Shown: positions 10,176-23,900, numbered from the stretch's first letter. The stretch: DNA of 64,000 nt from Archivesica marissinica (GCA_014843695.1 CM026402.1:20259776-20323775), one strand, 5' to 3'. Made by a program: numbers and translations. Notes: generated by a model not told the origin, from the letters alone.

Positions 10176-13100
10176 CCGTGTATACTTCTCTATGCATATT
10201 TCTCTATATATACTTCTCTATATATACTTATCTATGCATACTTCTCCATGTATACTTCTCTATGCATACTTCTCTATATATACTTCTCTATATATACTTC
10301 TCTATATATACTTCTCTATGTATACTTCTCTATATATACTTCTCTATATATACTTCTCTATATATACTTCTCTATATATACTTCTCTATATATACTTCTC
10401 TATATATACTTCTCCATGTATACTTCTCTATATATACTTCTCTATATATACTTCTCTATATATACTTCTCTATATATACTTCTCTATATATACTTCTCTA
10501 TGTATACTTCTCTATATATACTTCTCTATATATACTTCTTTATATATACTTCTCTATATATACTTCTCTATATATACTTCTCTATATATACTTCTCAATA
10601 TATACTTCTCTATATATACTTCTCTATGCATACTTCTCTATATATACTTCTCTATATATACTTCTCTATATATACTTCTCTATGTATACTTCTCTATATA
10701 TACTTCTCTATATATACTTCTCTATATATACTTCTCTATATATACTTCCCTATATATACTTCTCTATATATACTTCTCTGTATATACTTCTCTATATATA
10801 CTTCTCTATGTATACTTCTCTATGTATGCTTCTCTATGCATACTTCTCTATATATACTAATCTATGCATACTTCTCTATGCATACTTCTCTATATATACT
10901 TCTCTATATATACTTCTCTATGCATACTTCTCTATATATACTTCTCGATGCATACTTCTCTATATATACTAATCTATGCATACTTCTCTATATATACTTC
11001 TCTATGCATACTTCTCTATATATACTTCTCTATATATACTTCTCTATATATACTTCTCTATGCATACTTCTATATATATACTTCTCTATATATACTTATC
11101 TATGCATACTTCTCTATATATACTTCTCTATGCATACTTCTCTATATATACTTCTCTATATATACTTCTCTATATATACTTCTCTATGTATACTTCTCTA
11201 TATATACTTCTCTATGCATACTTCTCTATATATACTTCTCTATGTATACTTCTCTATATATACTTCTCTATATATACTTCTCTATATATACTTCTCTATG
11301 TATACTTCTCTATATATACTTCTCTATGTATACTTCTCTATATATACTTCTCTATGTATACTTCTCTATATATACTTCTCTATATATACTTCTCTATGTA
11401 TACTTCTCTATGCATACTTCTCTATATATACTTCTCTATATATACTTCTCTATGCATACTTCTCTATGTATACTTCTCTATATATACTTCTCTATGTATA
11501 CTTCTCTATATATACTTCTCTATATATACTTCTCTATGTATACTTCTCTATGCATACTTCTCTATATATACTTCTCTATATATACTTCTCTATGTATACT
11601 TCTCTATATATACTTCTCTATATATACTTCTCTATATATACTTCTCTATTTATACTTCTCTATGCATACTTCTCTATATATACTTCTCTATATATACTTC
11701 TCTATGTATACTTCTCTATATATACTTCTCTATATATACTTCTCTATATATACTTCTCTATGTATACTTCTCTATATATACTTCTCTATATATACTTCTC
11801 TATATATACTTCTCTATATATACTTCTCTATGCATACTTCTCTATATATACTTCTCTATGTATACTTCTCTATATATACTTCTCTATGTATACTTCTCTA
11901 TATATACTTCTCTATGTATACTTCTCTATGCATACTTCTCTATATATACTTCTCTATATATACTTCTCTATGTATACTTCTCTATATATACTTCTCTATA
12001 TATACTTCTCTATATATACTTCTCTATGCATACTTCTCTATATATACTTCTCTATATATACTTCTCTATGTATACTTCTCCATGTATACTTCTCTATGCA
12101 TACTTCTCTATATATACTTCTCTATGTATACTTCTCCATGTATACTTCTCTATGCATACTTCTCTATGCATACTTCTCTATATATACTTCTCTATATATA
12201 CTTCTCTATGTATACTTCTCTATATATACTTCTCTATATATACTTCTCTATATATACTTCTCTATGCATACTTCTCTATATATACTTCTCTATATATACT
12301 TCTCTATGTATACTTCTCCATGTATACTTCTCTATGCATACTTCTCAATATATACTTCTCTATGTATACTTCTCCATGTATACTTCTCTATGCATACTTC
12401 TCTATATATACTTCTCTATATATACTTCTCTATATATACTTCTCTATATATACTTCTCTATATATACTTCTCTATGCATACTTCTCTATATATACTTCTC
12501 TATATATACTTCTCTATGTATACTTCTCTATGTATACTTCTCCATGTATACTTCTCTATGCATACTTCTCTATATATACTTCTCTATATATACTTCTCTA
12601 TATATACTTCTCTATATATACTTCTCTATATATACTTCTCAATATATACTTCTCTATGCATACTTCTCTATATATTCTTCTCTATATATACTTCTCTATA
12701 TATACTTCTCTATGCATACTTCTCTATATATACTTCTCTATGTATACTTCTCTATGTATACTTCTCCATGTATACTTCTCTATGTATACTTCTCTATATA
12801 TACTTCTCTATATATACTTCTCTATATATACTTCTCTATGTATACTTCTCTATGTATACTTCTCTATATATACTTCTCTATATATACTTCTCTATGTATA
12901 CTTCTCTATGTATACTTCTCTATATATACTTCTCTATATATACTTCTCTATGTATACTTCTCTATATATACTTCTCTATATATACTTCTCTATATATACT
13001 TCTCTATATATACTTCTCTATGCATACTTCTTTATATATACTTCTCTATATATACTTCTCTATGTAACTTCTCTATATATACTTCTCTATGATACTTCTC

Positions 13101-15700
13101 TATATATACTTCTCTATATATACTTCTCTATATATACTTCTCTATGCATACTTCTCTATATATACTTCTCTATGTATACTTCTCTATATATACTTCTCTA
13201 TGTATACTTCTCTATATATACTTCTCTATGTATACTTCTATATATATACTTCTCTATATATACTTCTCTATGTATACTTCTCTATGCATACTTCTCTATA
13301 TATACTTCTCTATATATACTTCTCTATGCATACTTCTCTATGTATACTTCTCTATATATACTTCTCTATATATACTTCTCTATATATACTTCTCTATGTA
13401 TACTTCTCTATATATACTTCTCTATATATACTTCTCTATGTATACTTCTCTATGCATACTTCTCTCTATATACTTCTCTGTATATACTTCTCTATATATA
13501 CTTCTCTATATATACTTCTCTATGTATACTTCTCTATATATACTTCTCTATATATACTTCTCTATGTATACTTCTCTATATACTTCTCTATATATACTTC
13601 TCTATGTATACTTCTCTATGTATACTTCTCTATATATACTTCTCTATGTATACTTCTCTATATATACTTCTCTATATATACTTCTCTATGCATACTTCTC
13701 TATATATACTTCTCTATATATACTTCTCCATGTATACTTCTCTATATATACTTCTCTATATATACTTCTCTATATATACTTCTCTATGTATTCTTCTCTA
13801 TATATACTTCTCTATATATACTTCTCTATATATACTTCTCTATGCATACTTCTCTATATATACTTCTCTATACATACTTCTCTATATATACTTCTCTATA
13901 TATACTTCTCCATGTATACTTCTCTATGCATACTTCTCTATATATACTCTCTATGTATACTTCTCTATATATACTTCTCTATGCATACTTCTCTATATAT
14001 ACTTCTCTATGCATACTTCTCTATGCATACTTCTCTATATATACTTCTCTATGTATACTTCTCTATGCATATTTCTCTATATATACTTCTCTATATATAC
14101 TTCTCTATATATACTTCTCTATGCATACTTCTCTATATATACTTCTCTATGCATACTTCTCTATATATACTTCTCTATATATACTTCTCTATGCATACTT
14201 CTCTATATATACTTCTCTATATATACTTCTCTATGTATACTTCTCTATATATACTTCTCTGTGCATACTTCTCTATATATACTTCTCTATGCATACTTCT
14301 CTATATATAATTCTCTATATATACTTCTCTATGTATACTTCTCTATATATACTTCTCTATATATACTTCTCTATATATACTTCTCTATGCATACTTCTCT
14401 ATATATACTTCTCTATGCATACTTCTCTATATATACTTCTCTATATATACTTCTCTATATATACTTCTCTATGCATACTTCTCTATATATACTTCTCTAT
14501 ATATACGTCTCTATATATACTTCTCTATGCATACTTCTCTATATATACTTCTCTATATATTCTTCTCTATATATACTTCTCTATGTATACTTCTCTATGT
14601 ATACTTCTATATGTATACTTCTCTATGCATACTTCTCTATGTATACTTCTCTATGTATACTTATCTATGTATACTTCTCTATATATACTTCTCTATATAT
14701 ACTTCTCTATGTATACTTCTCCATGCATACTTCTCTATGTATACTTCTCTATGTATACTTCTCTATATATACTTCTCTATGCATACTTGTCTATATATAC
14801 TTCTCTATATATACTTCTCTATGTATACTTCTCTATGTAAACTTCTCTATGCATACCTCTCCATGCATACTTCTCCATGTATACTTCTCCATACATACTT
14901 CTCCATGCATACTTCTCCATGGATACTTCTCCATGCATACTTCTCCATGCATACTTCTCTATGCATACTTCTACATGCATACTTCTCCATGCATACTTCT
15001 CCATACATACTTCTCCATACATACTTCTCCATGCATACTTCTCCATGCATACTTCTCATTGTATACTTATCCATACATACTTCTCTATGCATACTTCTAT
15101 ATGCATACTTCTCCATGCATACTTCTCCATGCATACTTCTCCATGTATACTTCACCATACATACTTCTCTATGCATACTTCTCCATGCATACTTCTCCAT
15201 GCATACTTCTCTCCATGCATACTTCTCCATGCATACTTCTCCATGCATACTTCTCCATGCATACTTCTCCATGCATACTTCTCCATGCATACTTCTCCAT
15301 GCATACTTCTCCATGTATACTTCTCCATGCATACTTCTCCATGTATACTTCTCCATGCATACCTCTCCATGCATACTTCTCCATGCATACTTCTCCATGC
15401 ACACCTCTCCATGTATACTTCTCCATGCATACTTCTCCATGCATACTTCTCCATGCATACTTCTCCATGCACACCTCTCCATATATACTTCTCCATGCAT
15501 ACCTCTCCATGTATACTTCTCCATGCACACCTCTCCATATATACTTCTCCATGCACACCTCTCCATATATACTTCTCCATGCACACCTCTCCATGTATAC
15601 TTCTCCATGCACACCTCTCCATATATACTTCTCCATGCATACCTCTCCATGTATACGTCTCCATGCATGCTTCTCCATGCATACTTCTCCATGCATACGT
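10176..15700. repeat. Giant 14-bp minisatellite, about 395 copies
   Basis: The unit is TATACTTCTCTATA, with a variable tetranucleotide (TATA, TGTA, TGCA) and a C/T switch (CTCTA versus CTCCA). All forward frames stay open for long distances because the 14-bp unit lacks stops in every phase, giving LYILLYIYFSIYTS-like repeats; these are artefacts, not proteins. Occasional slips of 1-4 bases occur (for example near 13066, 13090, 13576 and 13949). From about 14835 onward the unit changes to TCCATGCATACT. The array lies inside the inferred 29-kb intron. Confidence 0.97.
14835..15700. repeat. Variant domain of the 14-bp array (CCATGCA type)
   Basis: In this last 0.87 kb nearly every unit reads TTCTCCATGCATAC in place of TTCTCTATATATAC. 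A sub-block at about 15395-15650 alternates with CACACCTCTCCATG or CACACCTCTCCATA, forming 28- to 42-bp higher-order units. The minus strand is also open here (GEVCMEKYAWRSMH repeats), again a periodic artefact. Confidence 0.9.
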
Positions 15701-15889
15701 ATGCTACATAGAGAAAGTGAGTTCCAAAAGACAAAGGCCAACGATAAATAATACAATATCATCATTTATTTCGATTTTACAAGCTAAGCTTCAATATGAC
15801 ATGTTTATATAAGCCTATTGTCTTTCATGCTAATCACGTTCCTGTACAGTATGTACTATATACATTGCAACTGCCGAACTTTAAACGGT

Positions 15890-16132
15890 ACGTGTCCGAT
15901 TAGCGCAGTGGTTACCCACTCGCTTCTCACCAATGCCACCGATGTTCGATCCTCGGTCGGGAGGTATGTGTGATGGTACTGTGGTCGGCATATCGGAGAG
16001 GTGGGTTTTTCCCCGGGTACTCCGATTTCAACCCTCACGGATGACAATATACGCTTTCATCCGCACATACGATAGTGATTAATATAAGTTGTTAAAGTTT
16101 GTTTCATCAATCGTTGTAAAATAAATAACATT
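15890..16132 (+). mobile_element. SINE-B copy
   Basis: Head CCGATTAGCGCAGTGGTTAC, box B region GATGTTCGATCCTCGGTCGG, body GGTATGTGTGATGGTACTG and tail AGTGATTAATATAAGTTG with CAATCGTTGTAAAATAAATA. Together with the copy at 9932 it brackets the 14-bp array. Confidence 0.88.
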
Positions 16133-17275
16133 TATACTAATCTGTCTAATATTGGGAATCTATTTAAAGCTGCCAAACGTTCCCTTCCTTACAACTTAGC
16201 TTTATAAATGTACACAATCTGGAAACAGGGAGGGGTTGGTAGTTACAATTAGCCCAGTGAATAGATAGTTTGATTAATGATCTCTTAGTGGCACGGTCCT
16301 CATTGTCCCCTTTTTTCTTAAAGAAGCCTAATGTGCTAAATGAAACCTTGTAAGGGGCTCGTCGCCTGTCAACTTATATTGATTTTCGAGAGAATGGTAA
16401 AATGATAGCATGCCACAGGAGGGGTTCAGAACAATGGCTATCAAACACGAGGGCTAAATTAAGATGACTTAAACGAAATTTGAACCGTAAACGACGCGCT
16501 GGGCATAATTGAATGTTATGTCATGTTTTTGTGCTAAAGTCAAGATTATTTAATGGATAATGCTTTTAGAAGCATGCACACAAGCTGACTTAATTGTGAT
16601 TAACAGAAATTGCAGGTAACACTAATTTAATGTAGAAATCTCTCTGGGCGTGATGAATTGTGAACTAGGTAGATGTGACAAGTATTAAATGTCAGCCGGA
16701 AACGTAAGGATTAAACCCGCAGATTACTGTTTTTCTTCATCAAACTGAATGGAAGTCTTGCTAAGAGACAGATTATTCTTAGAAATAATCCACCATTTGC
16801 AATGATTTGATGATAATGTAAATAAATATCCCTAAAGGGAGACTATTTACAAGTAGTAATTTCACAACAGCCTCCTTTAATAGATAAGATAAGATAGGAT
16901 AAAGGTGATGGTTACTTTGAGTCGCCAATGTATATTCGCTGTTACTTACTCTACGTTTCAGCTTTTACATTTATACACTATAATCCCAATGTGCAGTTTT
17001 CACTTATAGTCCTATCTTTTGATCGCATTTAATTTGTATATATGTTAACTGTTGTTAAATGAGTTATCTCGAAAAACACGGTGTGTATTATTATTGTCAA
17101 GCTGGTTCACTAACATGATAGATACTAAATTAATAACCATAAATATAATACAGAAAGAATAACAAGCAGCGACATCATGAATAACATTAATAATAATAAT
17201 AATAATAAGTGTATTTAACGAGAAAACTTATTTGACAAGATCAGTTTTCCATAAGACCCTCAAATCACAATCATA
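16133..17275. other. Unassigned intron sequence
   Basis: AT-rich, stop-rich sequence with a short GATAAGATAAGATAG run near 16882 and an (AAT)n-linked LINE-tail fragment near 17190-17280 (TAATAATAATAATAATAAGT, then TTTAACGAGAAAACTTATTT). I see no exon or RNA gene. Confidence 0.5.
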
Positions 17276-17467
17276 TACAGCCACACATGTATTAAGTGGC
17301 CAGCCAAGGGAATATCATAAATTGGCTACTTAGCACAGGTGGCTGCTTAATAGAGGTCAACATGTATAATAACTTAATAAGACAACATATTGGGAATCTG
17401 GAAACTGGCTGCTTAATACAGGTTTGCTGCTAATATTGGAGGTGCCCATTAACACAGGTTTGACTAT
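17276..17467. mobile_element. MITE with CAGTC-type inverted ends, TA-flanked
   Basis: The left end TACAGCCACACATGTATTAA and the right end ACACAGGTTTGACTATA are imperfect inverted repeats (CAGTCAAACCTGTGTTAA type). The interior repeats GGCTACTTAGCACAGG-like and GGCTGCTTAATACAGG-like phrases. A second copy is at 56132. TA flanks and short ends suggest a Tc1/mariner-like non-autonomous element (inference). Confidence 0.6.
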
Positions 17468-17620
17468 ACAGCATAATTATTATAATATATATACATAAAA
17501 TGAAACACACTACATGATAGTATTGAACGTTTGGTGATAAAAGATCTACACGAAAACAAGCGTAGCTTATTAATAACAATAATATATATAGTTCGAGCTT
17601 AGTTTATGCAAACAATTTTT

Positions 17621-17845
17621 TTTATCTCGATTGCGAAACAAGTTTTTACAATGTTAGATTACTCGCTCTCTATACCTCATTCTTGATGGAATCCATCGCC
17701 ATGAGTGAGAGAGAAGAGGACATGTGGACTTTAAGTGCTTTGCTACCTAAGGGAACAATCGTAACGGTTCTAATTGGGCGCGAAATCTGGGGTTTTCGCA
17801 TCAGAAGCGAACGCGCTACCAGTGGGCAATCACGACTTCCGCAAC
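17621..17845 (-). mobile_element. SINE-A copy, diverged
   Basis: The minus strand has the head region GATTGCCCACTGGTAGCGCG, body CTCTCTCTCACTCATGGCGA and tail ACTTGTTTCGCAATCGAGAT. Box B is mutated (CAGATTTCGCGCCC). 17468-17620 is AT-rich and unassigned. Confidence 0.82.
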
Positions 17846-17894
17846 ATTTCGAGTACATCATAACTTAAGTTTTGTCACCACTTTAAACCATACA

Positions 17895-18165
17895 CGTGTC
17901 AGTGGTCAACACGTTGGACAGCGAATCGCAGGTTCGATCCCCAGTCTGGCCCTAATAATATCATTCAGATATCAGTTGGGACTTTAAACCGAGGTCTCGT
18001 TTCGGTGCTTTACACCGTGCACGTCACAGTAAAAGAACCAGAGGAGACTCTAGAATGGATCTCTGTCTGAATCATTGCACTGTCCTCCAAAAATCTAAAA
18101 TGAATAATCTCTTCAGAAGGCGTCGCTCAAATAGGCAACCGGTAGCGACGATAATTAAAAGAAAA
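17895..18165 (+). mobile_element. SINE-C copy
   Basis: Head GTCAGTGGTCAACACGTTGG, box B GCAGGTTCGATCCCCAG, core CAGTTGGGACTTTAAACCG, then TTTACACCGTGCACGTCACA and tail GGCAACCGGTAGCGACGATA. Moderately diverged. Confidence 0.88.
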
Positions 18166-18357
18166 GGCAAAACAGACCACTTTACCGGAAACTCGACGTA
18201 TAGGTATACGTATCTTAGACGTACAGTCGCACACATGCATCGGTGGGTGAGAACATGAACAGTATCGCAAGTAGAATTGCAAAGAAATGTGATCAAATAT
18301 AGGCACATAGTATATGTGTGTTTTGACGTACCGCGGTATACATTAATTTTGAAATAA

Positions 18358-18593
18358 AGCCATTCAACACCAAGTAACTGACATGGACTGGTCCATGATA
18401 TTTTTAGACCAATAAATTAATAACAAAATTACATTTGGATCAGTTCATTTATCAAAATGGGTACATTTTTTCTAAAAATAGTTATATTACTTGAAAAAAG
18501 TGCAGATCCTGATGAGACGGCTCGTCACGAGCCGGCTCATCTGGATCTACACTTTTTTGTAAGCCAATTTAGAGGTATGTGGTGTTGAAGGGG
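18358..18593. mobile_element. piggyBac-like MITE, copy 1
   Basis: The ends are CCATTCAACACCAAGTAAC and, inverted, CCCCTTCAACACCACATAC. The right side is flanked by TTAA (18594-18597); the left TTAA is mutated. The centre is an almost perfect palindrome around GCAGATCCTGATGAGACGGC. A second copy with both TTAA sites is at 31131. TTAA duplication plus CCC-initiated ends is the piggyBac signature (established for that superfamily). Confidence 0.75.
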
Positions 18594-18651
18594 TTAAGCC
18601 TACTAATCAACAGTGCCACCTATTTCCAGTTATATCCTTCGTTCAAGCTTG

Positions 18652-18654
<3 letters not shown>

Positions 18655-18683
<29 letters not shown>

Positions 18684-19425
18684 TTAAAGACTTTATTTAA
18701 CGAGAGTACTCATTTAACAAAAGTTAATCTACCACGAGGCCCTCAACATATATACAATCACATGCAATCAAAAGATAGCACTATAAGTGAGAACTGCACA
18801 TTGGAATAATATAGTAATGTAAAAGCTGAAAAATAGAGAAACTACATTTAATATGTAATGTAATATGATGATATATGAAATTGGCTAGCAGAGTAGAAAA
18901 TGGGAATGAGACAATTAATGATACTAGATCTATCTAACAATGTGCAGATTTGACTTGTAGTGGTATCTTCAAAATATGTATGAAATCAACTTAAAGACAG
19001 CAATTTTCCGATTCTAATAAATATGGCAATGGCAATACACGTTTATAATAACAGTAGAAGTGCGCGATTAGTTTGAATTGTTATAGTTCCACCTTAAGTA
19101 GAGCATTTTGAACTGTTGGATAGTTGGAGCATTTTGAACTGAGTGAGGCAATGCATTCCAAATAGATGATCCTGAAAATTCAAATGTATTACGAAATAAT
19201 TCACAATTTGGTCTTGGTGTGTATAATTGATATTCTGAGGTTGATCTAAGAATTCTAGGATGTATATCAGAAGTAAAAGTGAAGGACAATTTTAAATATT
19301 CTGGAGCAGCTCCATGTAATGTTTTATACATGTGTATAGCCTTCTGATATATGACTCGTTCCGGAAAGGTCATCCATTTTAGTTGGGAGAATAATAATTG
19401 CGATGGAGGATTGACGACTTAATTG
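18655..19425 (-). pseudogene. LINE fragment: RT C-terminal domain, 3' UTR and (ATT)n tail
   Basis: Minus-strand frame from about 19405 to 19068: QLLFSQLKWMTFPERV, IYQKAIHMYKTLHG, APEYLKLSFTF, then LFRNTFEFSGSSIWNALPHS and IQQFKMLYLRW. This matches the thumb/C-terminal part of non-LTR reverse transcriptases (RRxxYxKxxxxYKxLHGxAPxYL...LWNxLPxxxRxxxSxxxFK). No catalytic YADD segment is present, so the copy is 5'-truncated. Downstream on the minus strand the 3' UTR runs to the (ATT)n tail at 18655-18690. Copies of the same 3' UTR occur at 34309, 41895 and, reversed, 2515 and 19426. Confidence 0.85.
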
Positions 19426-19482
19426 TTCAAATGAGTTCTCTCGTTAAATAGTCTTTAGTATTATTATTATTATTATTCAAAA
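19426..19482 (+). mobile_element. LINE 3' tail fragment with (ATT)n
   Basis: TTCAAATGAGTTCTCTCGTT, then AAATAGTCTTTAGTATTATT and further ATT units. It is the same terminus as the neighbouring minus-strand LINE but in the opposite orientation, placed head-to-head beside it. Only about 60 bases are present. Confidence 0.65.
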
Positions 19483-20169
19483 GTTAACTAACATCTAACA
19501 AAATGCCAATTTTGTTAATAACAAAAGAAATACACGTGTCTGAAATCCGACGTCTGTGGCAAATTATCACACCCGCTGGCATTGATGAATGTCGGCCATT
19601 TTATATATTCGTCTACAGACACCTGTAAATGTCATGCCATTTTTGTGAGACATACTGTTTTTGTGAGTGGAAACAAAATAAGTGAATTAAGGGTGCGATC
19701 TTATTCACAGTGTATTAGTCAATAATGGCGAAATAATAAGAACTCCGGATATGTTCTTTTTATAATTGATGTGATTGTTCAATATCGATACCACCTGTCA
19801 GATGTCACAATTGGTATTTGTATTATCTGGCTATAATGTTACAGACGAATTTCTTACACATGCGCACAGTGGAAATCCATCTTTGCGATACTCTTTCAGG
19901 ACTCATTCTAGGTCAGAATTTGTGGGAGAAGTGAGAAAGCGCGTGATTTGTGTCCTTAAATGGTATTTCTACAAAACTGGGATGACCATTAAATACATTT
20001 GAATAGGAGTGCTTTATAATGAGCCAGTGTATCTTACTGGAGACACAATCTTGTATGAAAATTGCAAACAAAAACGTTTTTTTACGGAGATTCACTAGGG
20101 GGCGAAGTGAGGGTCCATATGGCGACTGTTTCGCCCAAGTCGCCCTCTAGTATGAGCCCTGCTCTTTGT
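19483..20169. other. Unassigned intron sequence
   Basis: No repeats, splice-bounded frames or RNA motifs that I can support. A 75-codon frame at 19775-20002 has no recognisable motif and no splice signals. Confidence 0.5.
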
Positions 20170-20315
20170 GAATATTAAGAGACGAGGGAGAGAGAAGAGG
20201 CAATTGGAATTTAAATGTCTTGCATAAGGGCACAATCGTAACGGCTCCAGTGGGGCTTGAACCCCGGGCCGTTCGCACCTGAAGCGAGCGCGCTACCACT
20301 GCACTATCACGACTT
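20170..20315 (-). mobile_element. SINE-A copy lacking its 3' tail
   Basis: The minus strand has the head GATAGTGCAGTGGTAGCGCG, box B GGGGTTCAAGCCCCACTGG and part of the body (CTCTTCTCTCTCCCTCGTC). The GATGGATTCCATCAGGAATG-to-tail part is absent, so this copy is 3'-deleted. Confidence 0.85.
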
Positions 20316-20980
20316 TTCCTATGTTAATCTGCTGTTGAATACTTACTACCGTGATATTCCAGACATGTATCCTATGTATTCTGGTCATAGAGAACAGGGG
20401 CGTAGATAGCCATTTTAGAATTAAATTGAAGTCGATGGTATTGCAGGGGTCTGGGGGTAGACTACCCAGGACAATATTGAATCATAGATATGCTGCACTA
20501 TTGTGCATTTTTAATGTACGTTTTAAACTTTGGATATTTCCAGATTTGCATTTTTCCAAATTGAGTCTAAAATTGCTACGCAGAGATGAAATGTCACAGT
20601 CACTTCGAACCAATATATTTGTAATCCAGGGATCGTATGTTCGATATGATTCGACTGTATGATCGCATGGTGTGATATGTGTCCGCTAGTCTAGACTCTA
20701 TGCCATACAGACATGTCAATACCCCTCCACCTGTGTTGCATCTTTGGCCTATTTGTATCATTTCATTCCTCCGACAATCTGCAGGCCCGGTCTTCAGTGC
20801 CGTATTGGAGCTACGCGCCTGGATATATAATCTTAATTGAGTGTGCATATTCTAGTTGATGGGCACTTCCAAAATAGCCCGTGCAGTCATTAATACTTGT
20901 CATATTGCAAACGATCTCTGAACCATACAAACAACAGAATACAGAGAAATGAATGATAAATTGTCAATGTTATAGACATA
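20316..20980. other. Unassigned intron sequence
   Basis: Contains GGGGTCTGGGGGTAGACTAC near 20450, reminiscent of a degenerate interspersed repeat also hinted at near 9465 and 32700. No exon is supported. Confidence 0.45.
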
Positions 20981-23900
20981 TACTAGAGGACATAGAAAAC
21001 GCACACCTACATTATATACCAGAGGACATAGAAAACGCACACCTACATTATATACTAGAGGATATAGAAAACGCACACCTACATTATATACTAGAGGACA
21101 TAGAAAACGCACACATACATTATATACTTGATGACATAGAAAACGCACACCTACATTATATACCAGAGGACATAGAAAACGCACACCTACATTATATACT
21201 AGAGGACATAGAAAACGCACACCTACATTATATACTAGAGGACATAGAAAACGCACACCTACATTATATACTAGAGGACATAGAAAACGCACACCTACAT
21301 TATATACCAGAGGACATAGAAAACGCACAACTACATTATATACCAGAGGACATAGAAAACGCACACCTACCTTATATACTAGAGGACATAGAAAACGCAC
21401 ACCTACATTATATACTAGAGGACATAGAAAACGCACACCTACATTATATACTAGAGGACATAGAAAACGCACACCTACCTTATATACTAGAGGACATAGA
21501 AAACGCACACCTACATTATATACTAGAGGACATAGAAAACGCACACCTACATTATATACTAGAGGACATAGAAAACGCACACCTACATTATATACTAGAG
21601 GACATAGAAAACGCACACCTACATTATATACTAGAGGACATAGAAAACGCACTCCTACATTATATACTAGAGGACATAGAAAACGCACACCTACATTATA
21701 TACTAGAGGACATAGAAAACGCACACCTACATTATATACTAGAGGACATAGAAAACGCACACCTACATTATATACTAGAGGACATAGAAAACGCACACCT
21801 ACATTATACTAGAGGACATAGAAAACGCACACCTACATTATATACTAGAGGACATAGAAAACGCACACCTACATTATATACTAGAGGACATAGAAAACGC
21901 ACACCTACATTATATACTAGAGGACATAGAAAACGCACACCTACATTATATACTAGAGGACATAGAAAACGCACACCTACATTATATACTAGAGGACATA
22001 GAAAACGCACACCTACATTATATACTAGAGGACATAGAAAACGCACACCTACATTATATACTAGAGGACATAGAAAACGCACACCTACATTATATACTAG
22101 AGGACATAGAAAACGCACACCTACATTATATACTAGAGGACATAGAAAACGCACACCTACATTATATACTAGAGGACATAGAAAACGCACACCTACATTA
22201 TATACTAGAGGACATAGAAAACGCACACCTACATTATATACTAGAGGACATAGAAAACGCACACCTACATTATATACTAGAGGACATAGAAAACGCACAC
22301 CTACATTATATACTAGAGGACATAGAAAACGACACCTACCTTATATACTAGAGGACATAGAAAACGCACACCTACATTATATACTAGAGGACATAGAAAA
22401 CGCACACCTACATTATATACTAGAGGACATAGAAAACGCACACCTACATTATATACTAGAGGACATAGAAAACGCACACCTACATTATATACTAGAGGAC
22501 ATAGAAAACGCACACCTACATTATATACTAGAGGACATAGAAAACGCACACCTACATTATATACTAGAGGACATAGAAAACGCACACCTACATTATATAC
22601 TAGATGACATAGAAAACGCACACCTACATTATATACTAGAGGACATAGAAAACGCACACCTACATTATATACTAGAGGACATAGAAAACGCACACCTACA
22701 TTATATACTAGAGGACATAGAAAACGCACACCTACATTATATACTAGAGGACATAGAAAACGCACACCTACATTATATACTAGAGGACATAGAAAACGCA
22801 CACCTACATTATATACTAGAGGACATAGAAAACGCACACCTACATTATATACTAGAGGACATAGAAAACGCACACCTACATTATATACTAGAGGACATAG
22901 AAAACGCACACCTACATTATATACTAGAGGACATAGAAAACGCACACCTACATTATATACTAGAGGACATAGAAAACGCACACCTACATTATATACTAGA
23001 GGACATAGAAAACGCACACCTACATTATATACTAGAGGACATAGAAAACGCACACCTACATTATATACTAGAGGACATAGAAAACGCACACCTACATTAT
23101 ATACTAGAGGACATAGAAAACGCACACCTACATTATATACTAGAGGACATAGAAAACGCACACCTACATTATATACTAGAGGACATAGAAAACGCACACC
23201 TACATTATATACTAGAGGACATAGAAAACGCACACCTACATTATATACTAGAGGACATAGAAAACGCACACCTACATTATATACTAGAGGACATAGAAAA
23301 CGCACACCTACATTATATACTAGAGGACATAGAAAACGCACACCTACATTATATACTAGAGGACATAGAAAACGCACACCTACATTATATACCAGAGGAC
23401 ATAGAAAACGCACACCTACATTATATACTAGAGGACATAGAAAACGCACACCTACATTATATACTAGAGGACATAGAAAACGCACACCTACATTATATAC
23501 TAGAGGACATAGAAAACGCACACCTACATTATATACTAGAGGACATAGAAAACGCACACCTACATTATACTAGAGGACATAGAAAACGCACACCTACATT
23601 ATATACCAGAGGACATAGAAAACGCACACCTACATTATATACTAGAGGACATAGAAAACGCACACCTACATTATATACTAGAGGACATAGAAAACGCACA
23701 CCTACATTATATACTAGAGGACATAGAAAACGCACACCTACATTATATACTAGAGGACATAGAAAACGCACACCTACATTATATACTAGAGGACATAGAA
23801 AACGCACACCTACATTATATACTAGAGGACATAGAAAACGCACACCTACATTATATACTAGAGGACATAGAAAACGCACACCTACATTATATACTAGAGG

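Noticed and set aside
10119..15812. Very long open frames (up to 1,591 codons) of LYILLYIYFSIYTS type and the antisense EVCMEKYAWRSMHG type
   Set aside because: They are direct translations of a 14-bp repeat without stops in several phases. No splice, start or termination context, extreme low complexity, and several overlapping frames are open at once.
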